Shown: positions 35,915 through 44,513 of the stretch, one piece after another
Position numbering within the stretch: position 1 is the first letter of the stretch
How the letters are laid out: the number at the start of each line of letters is the position of its first letter
Notes under the pieces: generated by a model
Databases searched by the model: none
Told to the model about the DNA's origin: nothing
Seen by the model: the letters and a program-made list of their open reading frames with translations, nothing else
Assembly (NCBI RefSeq): GCF_020662345.1
Contig: NZ_VMOA01000028.1
Coordinates: 1 to 64,000, forward strand
Source of the DNA: Methylobacterium sp. W2
Lineage (GTDB): Bacteria > Pseudomonadota > Alphaproteobacteria > Rhizobiales > Beijerinckiaceae
Direction of reading: 5' to 3'
DNA length: 64,000 nucleotides
Position numbers and translations under genes: made by a program

Positions 35915-37156
35915 TTGTCCCAGCCCCTGACGCCCGCCACCATCGCCCTCATCAAGGCCACCGTTCCGGCCCTCGAAGCCCATGGGCTGACGATCACGAA
36001 GCGGATGTACGAGCATCTGTTCCGCGATCCGGCCCTGCGCGACCTGTTCAACCAGTCGCATCACGGCGAGACCGGTTCGCAGCCGAAGGCGCTCGCCCTC
36101 GCGGTCCTGGCCTATGCGCGCCACATCGACGATCTCGGTGTGCTCAGTGGTGCGGTCGAACGGATCGCCCAGAAGCATGTCGCCCTGAACATCCTGCCGG
36201 AGCATTACCCCTTCGTGGCGGACGCGCTCCTCGGCGCAATCCAGGACGTCCTCGGCGATGCCGCGACTGCGGAGATCTGTGCCGCATGGGGGGAGGCCTA
36301 CTGGTTCCTGGCGCATATCCTGATCGGCCGCGAGGCGGAGATCGCGCGCGACCTCGCGCACAAGCCGGGCGGCTGGAACGGGTGGCGCGACTTCGTCGTC
36401 GAATCGGCGACGCAAGAAAGCGACACGATCCGGTCCTTCGTCCTGACGCCGCGCGATGGCGGAGCGGTCCTGCGTCACGAGGCCGGCCAGTATCTCGGGA
36501 TGCTCATCGACTTGCCTGGGCAGGCCGTGCTCAAGCGCAACTACTCGATCTCCTGCGCACCGAACGACCGGGCCTACCGCATCACGGTCAAGCGTGAGGA
36601 GCGGCCGGGTGAACCGGCCGGGATCGTCTCCAACTGGCTGCATGCAGAGGCAAAGCCGGGCACTGCCCTGCGCTTGGCGCCCCCCGCCGGCGACTTCTTC
36701 CTCGACCGTTCGACGAACGCGCCCATCGTCCTCGTCAGCGGCGGCGTCGGCCTCACGCCGATGCTGAGCATGCTGGAGACCCTGGTCGAAACAGGAGCCG
36801 ACCGGCCGGTCTGGTACGTCCACGGCTCCATCAGCGGCCGTTTCCATGCGATGCGTGAGCATGTCCGGGGACTGGCGGCTCGAGCGCGCAATATCGAGGT
36901 CCGGACGTTCTACGCGCTACCGGAGGGCGGAGACCGCCAGGGCATCGATTACGATGCCGGCGGCCTGATCACGGCGGAGTGGCTGGCGCGCGAGACTCCG
37001 CTCACTGAGGCGACCTACTACCTGTGCGGCCCCAAGCCGTTCCTCGCCTCCCTCGTCCACGGCCTCGCCCGGCACGGCGTTCCGGCCGAGCGGGTGCGGT
37101 TCGAGTTCTTCGGCCCCGCCGACGAACTCATGGAGGAGCCCCGTCGGGCGGCCTGA
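35915..37156 (+). CDS. hmp: Nitric oxide dioxygenase, flavohemoprotein Hmp
   Basis: 413 residues. It converts nitric oxide and oxygen to nitrate, using heme, FAD and NAD(P)H in the cytoplasm. The globin domain (1-140) has the proximal heme ligand His88 in AQKHVALNI, with Tyr32, Gln56 and Tyr98 in the conserved distal/proximal network. The FAD domain has KRNYSISCAP; the NAD domain has VLVSGGVGLTPMLSML and YYLCGPKPFL. Start is TTG 35915 (product LSQPLTPATIAL, matching relatives), preceded by GGAG; an in-frame TTG at 35903 overlaps the operator and is less likely. Control by the divergent NsrR is expected. Confidence 0.96.
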   Translation: MSQPLTPATIALIKATVPALEAHGLTITKRMYEHLFRDPALRDLFNQSHHGETGSQPKALALAVLAYARHIDDLGVLSGAVERIAQKHVALNILPEHYPFVADALLGAIQDVLGDAATAEICAAWGEAYWFLAHILIGREAEIARDLAHKPGGWNGWRDFVVESATQESDTIRSFVLTPRDGGAVLRHEAGQYLGMLIDLPGQAVLKRNYSISCAPNDRAYRITVKREERPGEPAGIVSNWLHAEAKPGTALRLAPPAGDFFLDRSTNAPIVLVSGGVGLTPMLSMLETLVETGADRPVWYVHGSISGRFHAMREHVRGLAARARNIEVRTFYALPEGGDRQGIDYDAGGLITAEWLARETPLTEATYYLCGPKPFLASLVHGLARHGVPAERVRFEFFGPADELMEEPRRAA

Positions 37157-37179
37157 CATTAGGCAAGCCTCAGAGCGGG

Positions 37180-37854
37180 TCAGGGGCCGGGCGGGGTGGC
37201 CCCGTCCCTGGCTTCCTGCAATCGGCGAACCCATCGCCAGAACGGGTCGTCGCTCGTCTCCGCGACACTGCCCGGCGGTGTCGGTACGATCTCGGAGACC
37301 GTTCTGGGGATCGTCACGCCGTAGGTCGTCGTCAGCCAATTCCGGAAGGGCGGGTTGTCGACCTCCATCTCGTAATCCGGTTCGTCCTCCGGCTCCGCGT
37401 CGGGAAGCGCGAGACCGGTGCCCAACTCGTTGTGACCGATGGCCAGAAGCCGCAGAAAATCGAGGGGCGTCTGTCCGAGCACGCAGAGGCCATCGCCTTC
37501 GGAACCGAGATGAACGATGCGCTGACTTCCATCGTCATCGAGCCAGAAAGCCGCATAGGAACCATCCGCGCCCGTCCGGGCGAAGGGGATCAGGCGCGCG
37601 GCGGGGTCCGGGCTCCCGAACCAGGCCTCGGCATAGGAAAGAACCTCGTCCTTACACTCGACCCGGAACAGAACGACCGCACCGCGGTAAGGCGGCTCCA
37701 GCGGCTGGAGCGTCCCGAACCTGTCGCCGGGCACACGTTGGCTGTCGTGCAGCAGGCCGTGCTCCTCGATCCAGTCGAACAGAGCCGCGATCTCCGGCGG
37801 CAGCGTGAAGCCGCCCGGCAGGCGCGTTCGCATCTCGTCGGTGAAGCGTCCCAT
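37180..37854 (-). CDS. SMI1/KNR4-like protein
   Basis: 224 residues from ATG 37854 (MGRFTDEMRTRLPGGF), preceded at 10 bases by GGAGG. The fold signature LPPEIAALFDWIEEHG, GSPDPAARLIPFARTGADGS and AFWLDDDGSQRIVHLGSEGD matches the SMI1/KNR4 (SUKH) superfamily. Members include immunity proteins and regulators, but no toxin gene is next to this one, so its role is open. It stands alone between hmp and the ahcY promoter, ending 24 bases from the hmp stop. Confidence 0.7.
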   Translation of the reverse strand: MGRFTDEMRTRLPGGFTLPPEIAALFDWIEEHGLLHDSQRVPGDRFGTLQPLEPPYRGAVVLFRVECKDEVLSYAEAWFGSPDPAARLIPFARTGADGSYAAFWLDDDGSQRIVHLGSEGDGLCVLGQTPLDFLRLLAIGHNELGTGLALPDAEPEDEPDYEMEVDNPPFRNWLTTTYGVTIPRTVSEIVPTPPGSVAETSDDPFWRWVRRLQEARDGATPPGP

Positions 37855-37914
37855 CCTCTCGGTACCTCCAAATCCCGCTATCTGAGTTCCAACCAAGCCT
37901 AGCCTGGAACACGT

Positions 37915-37930
37915 ATAAAGACATCTTTAT
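37915..37930. promoter_or_regulatory. Palindrome in the ahcY promoter (SahR-type operator candidate)
   Basis: ATAAAGA-CA-TCTTTAT, two perfect 7-base arms, lies immediately upstream of the predicted -35 of ahcY. SahR, an ArsR-family repressor that binds S-adenosylhomocysteine, regulates ahcY in many Proteobacteria through AT-rich AAAGA/TCTTT-type palindromes. No sahR gene is in this window, so the assignment rests on motif type and position. Confidence 0.6.
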
Positions 37931-37937
37931 GTCTTGA

Positions 37938-37966
37938 TTGCTTCCCGCCGGTTCGCCTGCTATACG
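37938..37966 (+). promoter_or_regulatory. Predicted sigma-70 promoter of ahcY
   Basis: TTGCTT (37938-37943), 17 bases, then TATACG (37961-37966). The spacing is ideal and both hexamers are close to TTGACA/TATAAT for a high-GC alphaproteobacterium. The ahcY start is 38 bases downstream of the -10. Confidence 0.6.
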
Positions 37967-38004
37967 CCTCGCCATAACGAAGCGAGAGACGGAGAAGCGA
38001 CCTC

Positions 38005-39405
38005 ATGGCCCAGGATTACATCGTCAAGGACATCGGCCTGGCCGAGTACGGCCGCAAGGAAATCTCGATCGCCGAGACCGAGATGCCGGGCCTGATGGCC
38101 ACCCGCGAGGAATACGGTCCGTCGCAGCCCCTGAAGGGCGCGAAGATCGCCGGCTCGCTGCACATGACGATCCAGACGGCCGTGCTGATCGAGACCCTGA
38201 AGGCGCTCGGCGCCGACATCCGCTGGGTCTCGTGCAACATCTACTCGACCCAGGACCATGCCGCCGCCGCCATCGCTGCCGCCGGCATCCCGGTCTTCGC
38301 GATCAAGGGCGAGACGCTCACCGAGTATTGGGATTACACCTCCAAGCTGTTCGACTGGCATGACGGCTCGATGCCGAACATGATCCTCGACGATGGCGGC
38401 GACGCCACCATGTTCGTCCACCTGGGCCTGCGCGCTGAGAACGGCGACACCGCCTTCCTCGACAAGCCCGAGTCGGAAGAGGAGGAGATCTTCTTTGCCC
38501 TCCTCAAGAAGAAGCTCGCCGAGAAGCCGAAGGGCTGGTTCGCCGGCCTCGCCGATTCGATCAAGGGCGTCTCGGAAGAGACCACCACCGGCGTGCACCG
38601 CCTCTACAACCTCGCCAAGGAGGGCAAGCTCCTCTTCCCGGCGATCAACGTGAACGACGCCGTCACCAAGTCGAAGTTCGACAACCTCTATGGCTGCCGC
38701 GAGTCGCTGGTCGACGGCATCCGCCGCGGCACCGACGTGATGATGGCCGGCAAGGTCGCCATGGTCGCCGGCTTCGGCGATGTCGGCAAGGGTTCGGCCT
38801 CTTCGCTGCGCCATGCCGGCTGCCGCGTGCTGGTCTCCGAGGTCGATCCGATCTGCGCCCTCCAGGCCGCCATGGAAGGCTACGAGGTCGTGACGATGGA
38901 GGACGCCGCTCCCCGCGCCGACATCTTCGTCACCGCCACGGGCAACAAGGACATCATCACCCTCGACCACATGCGGGCGATGAAGGACCGGGCGATCGTC
39001 TGCAACATCGGCCATTTCGACAATGAGATTCAGGTCGCCGGCCTGAAGAACATGCAGTGGTCGAACATCAAGCCGCAGGTGGACGAGATCACCTTCCCGG
39101 ACGGCCACCGCATCATCCTCCTGTCGGAGGGTCGCCTGGTGAACCTCGGCAACGCCACGGGTCACCCGTCCTTCGTGATGTCGGCCTCGTTCACCAACCA
39201 GACCCTGGCCCAGATCGAGCTCTGGACCAACCCGGGCAAGTACGAGCGTCAGGTCTACACCCTGCCGAAGGCCCTCGACGAGAAGGTGGCGATGCTCCAC
39301 CTCGAGAAGATCGGCGTGAAGCTCTCGAAGCTCCGTCCCGATCAGGCCGCCTATATCGGCGTGTCCGAGAACGGCCCCTTCAAGCCGGACCATTACCGCT
39401 ACTGA
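38005..39405 (+). CDS. ahcY: Adenosylhomocysteinase
   Basis: 466 residues. Hydrolyses S-adenosylhomocysteine to adenosine and homocysteine, relieving product inhibition of all SAM methyltransferases. Family features: [16 protein letters not shown], then [18 protein letters not shown], the NAD-binding [17 protein letters not shown] and the C-terminal LTQ/KPDHYRY ending. An insertion at ~150-185 ([35 protein letters not shown]) is typical of the longer bacterial enzymes. GGAGAAG precedes the ATG. It is followed by a strong terminator, so transcription is largely monocistronic. Codon use is markedly optimised, as expected of a highly expressed gene. Confidence 0.98.
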   Translation: MAQDYIVKDIGLAEYGRKEISIAETEMPGLMATREEYGPSQPLKGAKIAGSLHMTIQTAVLIETLKALGADIRWVSCNIYSTQDHAAAAIAAAGIPVFAIKGETLTEYWDYTSKLFDWHDGSMPNMILDDGGDATMFVHLGLRAENGDTAFLDKPESEEEEIFFALLKKKLAEKPKGWFAGLADSIKGVSEETTTGVHRLYNLAKEGKLLFPAINVNDAVTKSKFDNLYGCRESLVDGIRRGTDVMMAGKVAMVAGFGDVGKGSASSLRHAGCRVLVSEVDPICALQAAMEGYEVVTMEDAAPRADIFVTATGNKDIITLDHMRAMKDRAIVCNIGHFDNEIQVAGLKNMQWSNIKPQVDEITFPDGHRIILLSEGRLVNLGNATGHPSFVMSASFTNQTLAQIELWTNPGKYERQVYTLPKALDEKVAMLHLEKIGVKLSKLRPDQAAYIGVSENGPFKPDHYRY

Positions 39406-39457
39406 GCGGACCGGCGGGCGGCGACGTTCGCCAGCGCTCGAATACGCAAGGAGAAAG

Positions 39458-39484
39458 GCCCGGCGTCTCGCCGGGCTTTTTTCG
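39458..39484 (+). terminator. Rho-independent terminator of ahcY
   Basis: GCCCGGC and GCCGGGC arms with the loop GTCTC, then seven T: a strong terminator 53 bases after the ahcY stop. Confidence 0.92.
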
Positions 39485-39717
39485 TCGCACGGTCCGCGCC
39501 GCGGCGGCACCGCGAGTGTGTCCTTTCTGCGCCGATCCCCGGGCAACCGATCGGCAACATGGTGAACTTAAGCTTAACCCTCTTCCGGCAGGATTCCGGC
39601 TCGCGCTAGTGTGGGGTGATTCCTCATGTGGAGGTAACCCCGCAGCCGCCTTTCGAGGCGTGTCGCGGGTAGGGCGCAGTTGCGCCTCAGCGACGATTCG
39701 TAGGGGCGGTACGTGTC
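39485..39717. other. Leader region of divL
   Basis: Part of the 312-base gap between ahcY and divL. TTAAGCTTAACC (39568-39579) contains two TTAA units, reminiscent of CtrA half-sites but with 2 rather than 7 bases between them. Two short GC-rich hairpins (GCAGCCGCC to GGCGTGTCGCGG; GCAGTTGCGC) could structure the leader. AGGGGCGG (39702-39709) serves as ribosome-binding site for divL. Confidence 0.4.
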
Positions 39718-42297
39718 ATGAGGGTCGATGAAACGGCACGCCTGTACGGGCGTGTCGGCGCTACCGTCGTCTCTGTCGCGGTCGGCCTCGCGGCAGGCAT
39801 CGCGATGGTGAGACAGGCCGCGGCGGCCTCCGCCGAGGGAGCGGTTGCGCCGGTGCCGAGTGCGGCGACGCTCGGCTCCGGCTATGCCGCCGACCCATCG
39901 TCGTGGGGGTTCGGCCTGCCGCTGCATATGCACAACGCCACCGGCCTGGCGATCCTCATCGGTCTCACGGTCTTCGCCACGATCCTGTCCCTGCTGCATC
40001 TGCGCGAGCGCGGGCGATGGACCCGGCGTGAGCGCGCCCTCATCGCCGATCTGGATACCCTGCGCGGCTCCGAGGACCGGGCCGAGATGCTGCTCAGCTC
40101 CGAGCGGCAGGTCATCGTCACATGGTCGGGGCGCGGCGAGGCCGTCATCGAAGGCGACCTCACCCTCGCCTTCGACGGCAACCGCGTGAAGCCCGGCCCG
40201 GCCGGGCTCATCCTCGCCTTCGGAACCTGGCTGGTGCCGGCGGATGCGGGCGCGATCGAAGCCGCCCTCGATGCGTTGCGCGAACGCGGCGCCGGGTTCC
40301 GCATGACGGTGCGGGCCCAATCGGGGCGGATCATCGACGCGCACGGGCAGCCCCTGGCCGGACGGGCCCTGCTGCGTCTGCGCGAGACCACCGAGGAACA
40401 TCGCGAACTCGCCGAATTGCGCGAGACCCTCGACGAGACCAAGCGCGGCCTGTCCGCCCTCGCAAACCTCCTCGACGCGATCCCCCAGCCGGTCTGGCGC
40501 CGGAACCGCGATGGCAGCCTGGCCTGGGTCAACACGGCCTATGTCGCCGCCGTCGAAGCCGGAAGCCGCGAGACGGCCATCGCCGACGGGATCGAACTCC
40601 TCGACCGTCAGGCGCGGGATCTCATCGCCCGCAGCGATGGTGACCGGACGGCATCCGGGGGCAGGGCGGCAAAGCGCCTGTCGGCGGTGGTGGCCGGCGG
40701 TCGGCGCATCCTCGACGTCACCGAGGCCGTCATCGATTCCGGCCGCGTGGGCATCGCCGTGGACGTCTCGGAACTGGAGAGCGTCCGCGCCGACCTGCAG
40801 CGCCAGATGGACGCCAACGTCCGCACCCTCGACCAGCTTCCCACCGCCGTGGCGATGTTCGACGCGCGCCAGCGGCTGATCTTCCACAATGCCGCCTATC
40901 GCCAGCTCTGGAGCCTGGACCAGGCCTTCCTCGATTCCGGGCCCCTGGACGGTGAGATCCTCGATCATCTGCGCGCCGCCCGGAAGCTTCCCGAACAGGC
41001 CGACTTCAAGGCGTGGAAATCCGACGTGCTCGCCGCTTACCGCGCCGTGGAGGCCAGTGAAACCTGGTGGCATCCGCCGGATGGGCGGTCGCTGCGTGTC
41101 GTCGCCGATCCCAATCCCCAGGGCGGTCTGACCTACCTGTTCGACGACGTCTCCGAGAACGTGAAGCTCGAATCCCGCTACAACGCCCTGATGCGGGTGC
41201 AGGCCGAGACCCTGGACACCCTGAAGGAACCCGTCGCGGTGTTCGGCGCCGATGGCCGCCTGACCTTCGCCAACCGCGCCTTCGCGACCCTGTGGCGCTT
41301 GGAGGACGAGACCCTCGGTGAGCGTCCCCGCGTCGATACGGTGATCGAGGCCTGCCGCAAGTTGTCGCCGGACGAGGAGCCCTGGCTCGACATCCGCGGC
41401 GCCATCACCGGGCTGGAGAGCCGGGCCGGCCTCACCTGCCGCCTGGAGGTCGTGGACGGAACGGTCCTCGATTGCGCCGCCCAGCCCCTGCCGGAGGGGG
41501 CGACGCTGCTCACCCTCATCGACGTCACCGCCAGCGTGAACGTGGAGCGGGCGCTGACCGACAAGAACGATGCCTTGGAGAGGGCCTCGCAGCTGCGCGA
41601 CACCTTCGTCCACCACGTCTCCTACGAACTGCGCTCGCCGCTCACCAACATCATCGGCTTCACCCAGCTTCTCGGCGACGAGAGCGTGGGGGCGCTCAAC
41701 GAGCGCCAGCGCGAATATTCCGACCACATCATGCGCTCTTCGGGGGCGCTCCTCGTGATGATCAACGACATTCTCGATCTCGCCTCGATCGATGCCGGTT
41801 CCCTCGAACTCGCCCGCGAGGTCATCGACGTTCGGGCGACGGTGGAGGCGGCCGCCCGCGGGCTGGAGGACCGTCTGGCCGAATCCGCCATCGGCCTCGA
41901 TCTCGACATGCCCGCCGACATCGGCAATTTCGTCGCCGACGGAAAGCGCGTGCGCCAGATCCTGTTCAACCTGCTCTCCAACGCCGTTGGCTTTTCCTCA
42001 CCCGGTCAGGTGGTTCGCGTCACGGCCCACCGGACGGAGTCGGAGCTCACCCTGACCGTCCGCGACGAGGGCCGCGGGATGCCGGAAGAGGTCGCCGCGC
42101 GGGTGTTCGACCGCTTCGAGAGCCGCACCCTGGGAACCCGCCATCGCGGCGTCGGCCTCGGCCTCTCCATCGTGCGCTCCTTCGTGGAGCTCCACGGCGG
42201 CCGGGTGGAACTGGTCTCCAAGCCGGGGAGTGGCACCCGTGTGACCTGCACCTTTCCCGTGAACGTCGCGGAGCCGAAACGCGCGGCGGCGGAATGA
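39718..42297 (+). CDS. divL: DivL, tyrosine-type PAS histidine-kinase homolog
   Basis: 859 residues. In Caulobacter, DivL controls the CckA-ChpT-CtrA cell-cycle relay and binds phosphorylated DivK. Two N-terminal hydrophobic segments (~15-35 and 76-96) anchor it in the membrane. Three PAS-like domains follow (about 245-350, 370-485, 500-605), then the DHp domain with HHVSYELRSPLTN at 632-644: Tyr636 replaces the histidine of ordinary kinases, the diagnostic trait of DivL. The HATPase_c domain has NLLSNAVGF, DEGRGMPEEVA and GVGLGLSIVRSFVELHGG. The gene lies next to tsaE-amgK, as in other Alphaproteobacteria. Confidence 0.93.
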   Translation: MRVDETARLYGRVGATVVSVAVGLAAGIAMVRQAAAASAEGAVAPVPSAATLGSGYAADPSSWGFGLPLHMHNATGLAILIGLTVFATILSLLHLRERGRWTRRERALIADLDTLRGSEDRAEMLLSSERQVIVTWSGRGEAVIEGDLTLAFDGNRVKPGPAGLILAFGTWLVPADAGAIEAALDALRERGAGFRMTVRAQSGRIIDAHGQPLAGRALLRLRETTEEHRELAELRETLDETKRGLSALANLLDAIPQPVWRRNRDGSLAWVNTAYVAAVEAGSRETAIADGIELLDRQARDLIARSDGDRTASGGRAAKRLSAVVAGGRRILDVTEAVIDSGRVGIAVDVSELESVRADLQRQMDANVRTLDQLPTAVAMFDARQRLIFHNAAYRQLWSLDQAFLDSGPLDGEILDHLRAARKLPEQADFKAWKSDVLAAYRAVEASETWWHPPDGRSLRVVADPNPQGGLTYLFDDVSENVKLESRYNALMRVQAETLDTLKEPVAVFGADGRLTFANRAFATLWRLEDETLGERPRVDTVIEACRKLSPDEEPWLDIRGAITGLESRAGLTCRLEVVDGTVLDCAAQPLPEGATLLTLIDVTASVNVERALTDKNDALERASQLRDTFVHHVSYELRSPLTNIIGFTQLLGDESVGALNERQREYSDHIMRSSGALLVMINDILDLASIDAGSLELAREVIDVRATVEAAARGLEDRLAESAIGLDLDMPADIGNFVADGKRVRQILFNLLSNAVGFSSPGQVVRVTAHRTESELTLTVRDEGRGMPEEVAARVFDRFESRTLGTRHRGVGLGLSIVRSFVELHGGRVELVSKPGSGTRVTCTFPVNVAEPKRAAAE

Positions 42298-42586
42298 CGC
42301 CTTCGATCGATGGGCATCGAGGCCACGGCGACGACATGGTCGCCGCGGCGCTTTCCCCGGACGTCCGGCCCATTCCGGCGTTGGCAGCGCCCTGACGTCT
42401 CCCCGCAACCTCATCGACCCCGATCCATCCCCGGTGAAAACGAGGTCGGCCCGCTCGCGCCGCTGGCCCGGACATGCGCCACACCTTAGGGTGAGTGGCG
42501 ATTTTGATTAAGGGTGCTTGCGTTAGATGAGCGGCGCGCCTCGCGTCTCGGCCATTCCGTGGCCGGACTTCGAGTTCTCGGCGGCT
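42298..42586. other. Intergenic spacer after divL
   Basis: Together with repeat copy B this makes a 415-base gap between divL and tsaE-amgK. No convincing gene. TTGATTAAGGGTGC (42503-42516) could include a -35, but no -10 at the right distance is clear. Confidence 0.4.
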
Positions 42587-42690
42587 GAGCAGGTTCGCGT
42601 TGGCGATCTAACGCGTCGCCTTGCTTAGGCCTTTGAAGTATCGCAGGTTTTGGGACGCAGACCCGGTGACCGCTTTGGCGAAACCTGCTT
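42587..42690. repeat. Dispersed repeat, copy B
   Basis: Begins GAGCAGGTTCGCG and ends GCGAAACCTGCTT, inverted ends (GCAGGTT/AACCTGC). The core TCGCAGGTTTTGGGACGCAG matches copy A (31322-31406) at nearly all positions, with a ~20-base insertion (AACGCGTCGCCTTGCTTAG) before it. It lies just upstream of the tsaE-amgK ribosome-binding site (GGAGG 42700-42704), inside the operon-like block. Confidence 0.75.
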
Positions 42691-42712
42691 GGTTCGGACG
42701 GAGGATGTGGCG

Positions 42713-44293
42713 GTGAGTGAGGACGGTTCGGGCGAGCCCCGGCGCGAGACCAAAGCCGCCTGGGCCTTCGTCCTTCCCGACGAGGGCGCCACGGAGGATC
42801 TCGGCCGCTTTCTCGCGGAGTTCCTGCTGCCGGGCGACATCGTCGCCCTTTCCGGCGGGCTCGGCGGCGGCAAGACCACCCTGGCGCGGGCGCTGATCCG
42901 CGAACTCACGGGCGAGCCGGAGCTCGAAGTGCCGAGCCCGACCTTCACTCTGATCCAGCCCTACGAAGGCAAGAACGGCCGGCAGATCGTCCATGCCGAC
43001 CTGTACCGCGTGCGCGGGCCGGACGAGTTGGTGGAACTCGGTTTCGACGAGATGACCGAGACCGCGATCACCCTGGTGGAATGGCCGGAGCGCCTCGGAT
43101 TGCGCGAGGGGCCGATCCTGTCCGTCGACCTGTCACTGCGGCCGGAATTCGGCGAGGGCTCGCGTTTTGCCCGCATCGACGGCCAGGGCGGGATGCGCGC
43201 ACGCATGCAGCGCGCCCGAGCCCTCCGCTCCCTCCTCGACCGAAGCGGCTGGGACGAGGCGGAGCGCATCCTCATGCAGGGGGATGCGTCCTCCCGCGCC
43301 TACGAGCGGCTGGTGAAGCCCGACGGGACCAGGGCCGTGCTGATGATCTCCCCGGCCCGGCCGGACGGGCCGCCGGTGCGCAACGGCAAGCCCTACAGCG
43401 CCATCGTCAAGCTCGCCGAGAGCGTCCATGCCTTCGTCGGCGTCGACCGTGGCCTTCGCGCCCTCGGCTTCTCGGCGCCCCGCATCTATGGCGAGGATCT
43501 CGACGAGGGCCTGCTCATCATCGAGGATCTCGGCTCGGAGCCCGTGGTGGATGCCAATGGCCCGCGCCCCGAGCGCTATGCCGAGGCGGTGCGGCTGTTG
43601 GCGAAGCTCCACGCCACCGAACTCCCCGGAGTTCTCCCCGTCGCCGATGGGGTCGACCACGTCCTGCCGCCCTACGATCTCGAAGCCCTGCTGTTCGAGA
43701 CCGAGCTCCTGCCGGACTGGTACTGTCCCTCGGTGATCGGCGCCTCGCTGCCCGCACCCGCCCGTTCCGAATTCGTGGCGCTCTGGGCCGAGGTGTTGCG
43801 CGGTGTCGAGCCGGAGCGTCCGACCTGGACCCTGCGCGACTATCATTCGCCGAATTTGATCTGGATGCCCGACCGCGAGGGGCTTGAGCGCATCGGCGTC
43901 ATCGACTTCCAGGACGCGGTGCTCGGCCACCCCGCCTACGATCTCGCCTCCCTGCTGCAGGATGCCCGCGTCGACGCCACGGCCGAATTCGAACTGCGCC
44001 TGCTCGGCCTCTACGTGCGTGAACGGCGCAGTCGCGAGCCGGATTTCGACATGCAGGGCTTCGCGCGGGCCTATGCGGTGATGGCCGCGCAGCGCGCCAC
44101 CAAGATCCTCGGCATCTTCGCCCGGCTCGACAAGCGCGACGGCAAGCCGGCCTATCTCGCCCATCTGCCGCGGATCGAGGGCTATCTCGCCCGCAACCTC
44201 GCCCATCCGGCGCTCACCCGCATTCGCCTGTGGCACGAGGAGCATCTGCCGCATCTGGTGGCCAAGGAGGCAGCGGAGGAGGGCGAGGCCTGA
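42713..44293 (+). CDS. Fused TsaE (tRNA t6A synthesis) and AmgK (MurNAc/GlcNAc kinase)
   Basis: 526 residues from GTG 42713, with GGAGG eight bases upstream; the open frame extends into repeat B but that part is not credible. Residues ~1-160 are TsaE: the P-loop GGLGGGKTTLARAL, then PSPTFTLIQPYE and HADLYRVRGPDEL. It energises TsaBD in N6-threonylcarbamoyladenosine synthesis on tRNA. Residues ~170-520 are an aminoglycoside-phosphotransferase-fold AmgK, with TWTLRDYHSPNLIW (catalytic base region) and GVIDFQDAVLGHPAYDLASL (metal-binding DFQ). It phosphorylates MurNAc at C1 for recycling. MurU, the next enzyme, is encoded downstream. Confidence 0.9.
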   Translation: MSEDGSGEPRRETKAAWAFVLPDEGATEDLGRFLAEFLLPGDIVALSGGLGGGKTTLARALIRELTGEPELEVPSPTFTLIQPYEGKNGRQIVHADLYRVRGPDELVELGFDEMTETAITLVEWPERLGLREGPILSVDLSLRPEFGEGSRFARIDGQGGMRARMQRARALRSLLDRSGWDEAERILMQGDASSRAYERLVKPDGTRAVLMISPARPDGPPVRNGKPYSAIVKLAESVHAFVGVDRGLRALGFSAPRIYGEDLDEGLLIIEDLGSEPVVDANGPRPERYAEAVRLLAKLHATELPGVLPVADGVDHVLPPYDLEALLFETELLPDWYCPSVIGASLPAPARSEFVALWAEVLRGVEPERPTWTLRDYHSPNLIWMPDREGLERIGVIDFQDAVLGHPAYDLASLLQDARVDATAEFELRLLGLYVRERRSREPDFDMQGFARAYAVMAAQRATKILGIFARLDKRDGKPAYLAHLPRIEGYLARNLAHPALTRIRLWHEEHLPHLVAKEAAEEGEA

Positions 44294-44387
44294 GGCGGCT
44301 TCCGTCAGACCGCCGGGATGGCGGGGTCGCGCGGGGCGAAAGCCCGAGCCCGCGGAGGCGGGCGCCCGCGAGTGAGGCCGGCGAGAA

Positions 44388-44422
44388 CGCCAGGGCAAGC
44401 GCTTCAAGCGATTGCCCTGGCG
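44388..44422. repeat. Perfect 11-bp inverted repeat between tsaE-amgK and murU
   Basis: CGCCAGGGCAA and TTGCCCTGGCG pair over a loop that itself contains GCG-CTTCAA-GCG. The 220-base gap is otherwise rich in CCCG/CGGG motifs. There is no T tract, so it is more likely a structured leader or repeat than a terminator. Confidence 0.6.
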
Positions 44423-44513
44423 GGCCGCGCTTTCGGGCTTGACCCGAGGAGCGAGTTCCCCACGATGCCGCCGCACCCGATGCCATAGCCCTCGCCTCCG
44501 AGACGCCGACGGA

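Noticed and set aside
37180-37854. SMI1/KNR4 protein as an immunity gene of a toxin system
   Set aside because: No toxin, secretion or adaptor gene is adjacent; the neighbours are hmp and ahcY.
37855-38004. SAM or SAH riboswitch upstream of ahcY
   Set aside because: The leader is about 40 bases after the predicted promoter and lacks the conserved SAH or SAM-II core; a DNA palindrome explains the regulation better.
39568-39579. CtrA box upstream of divL
   Set aside because: Two TTAA units are separated by 2 bases, not the 7 of a CtrA site.
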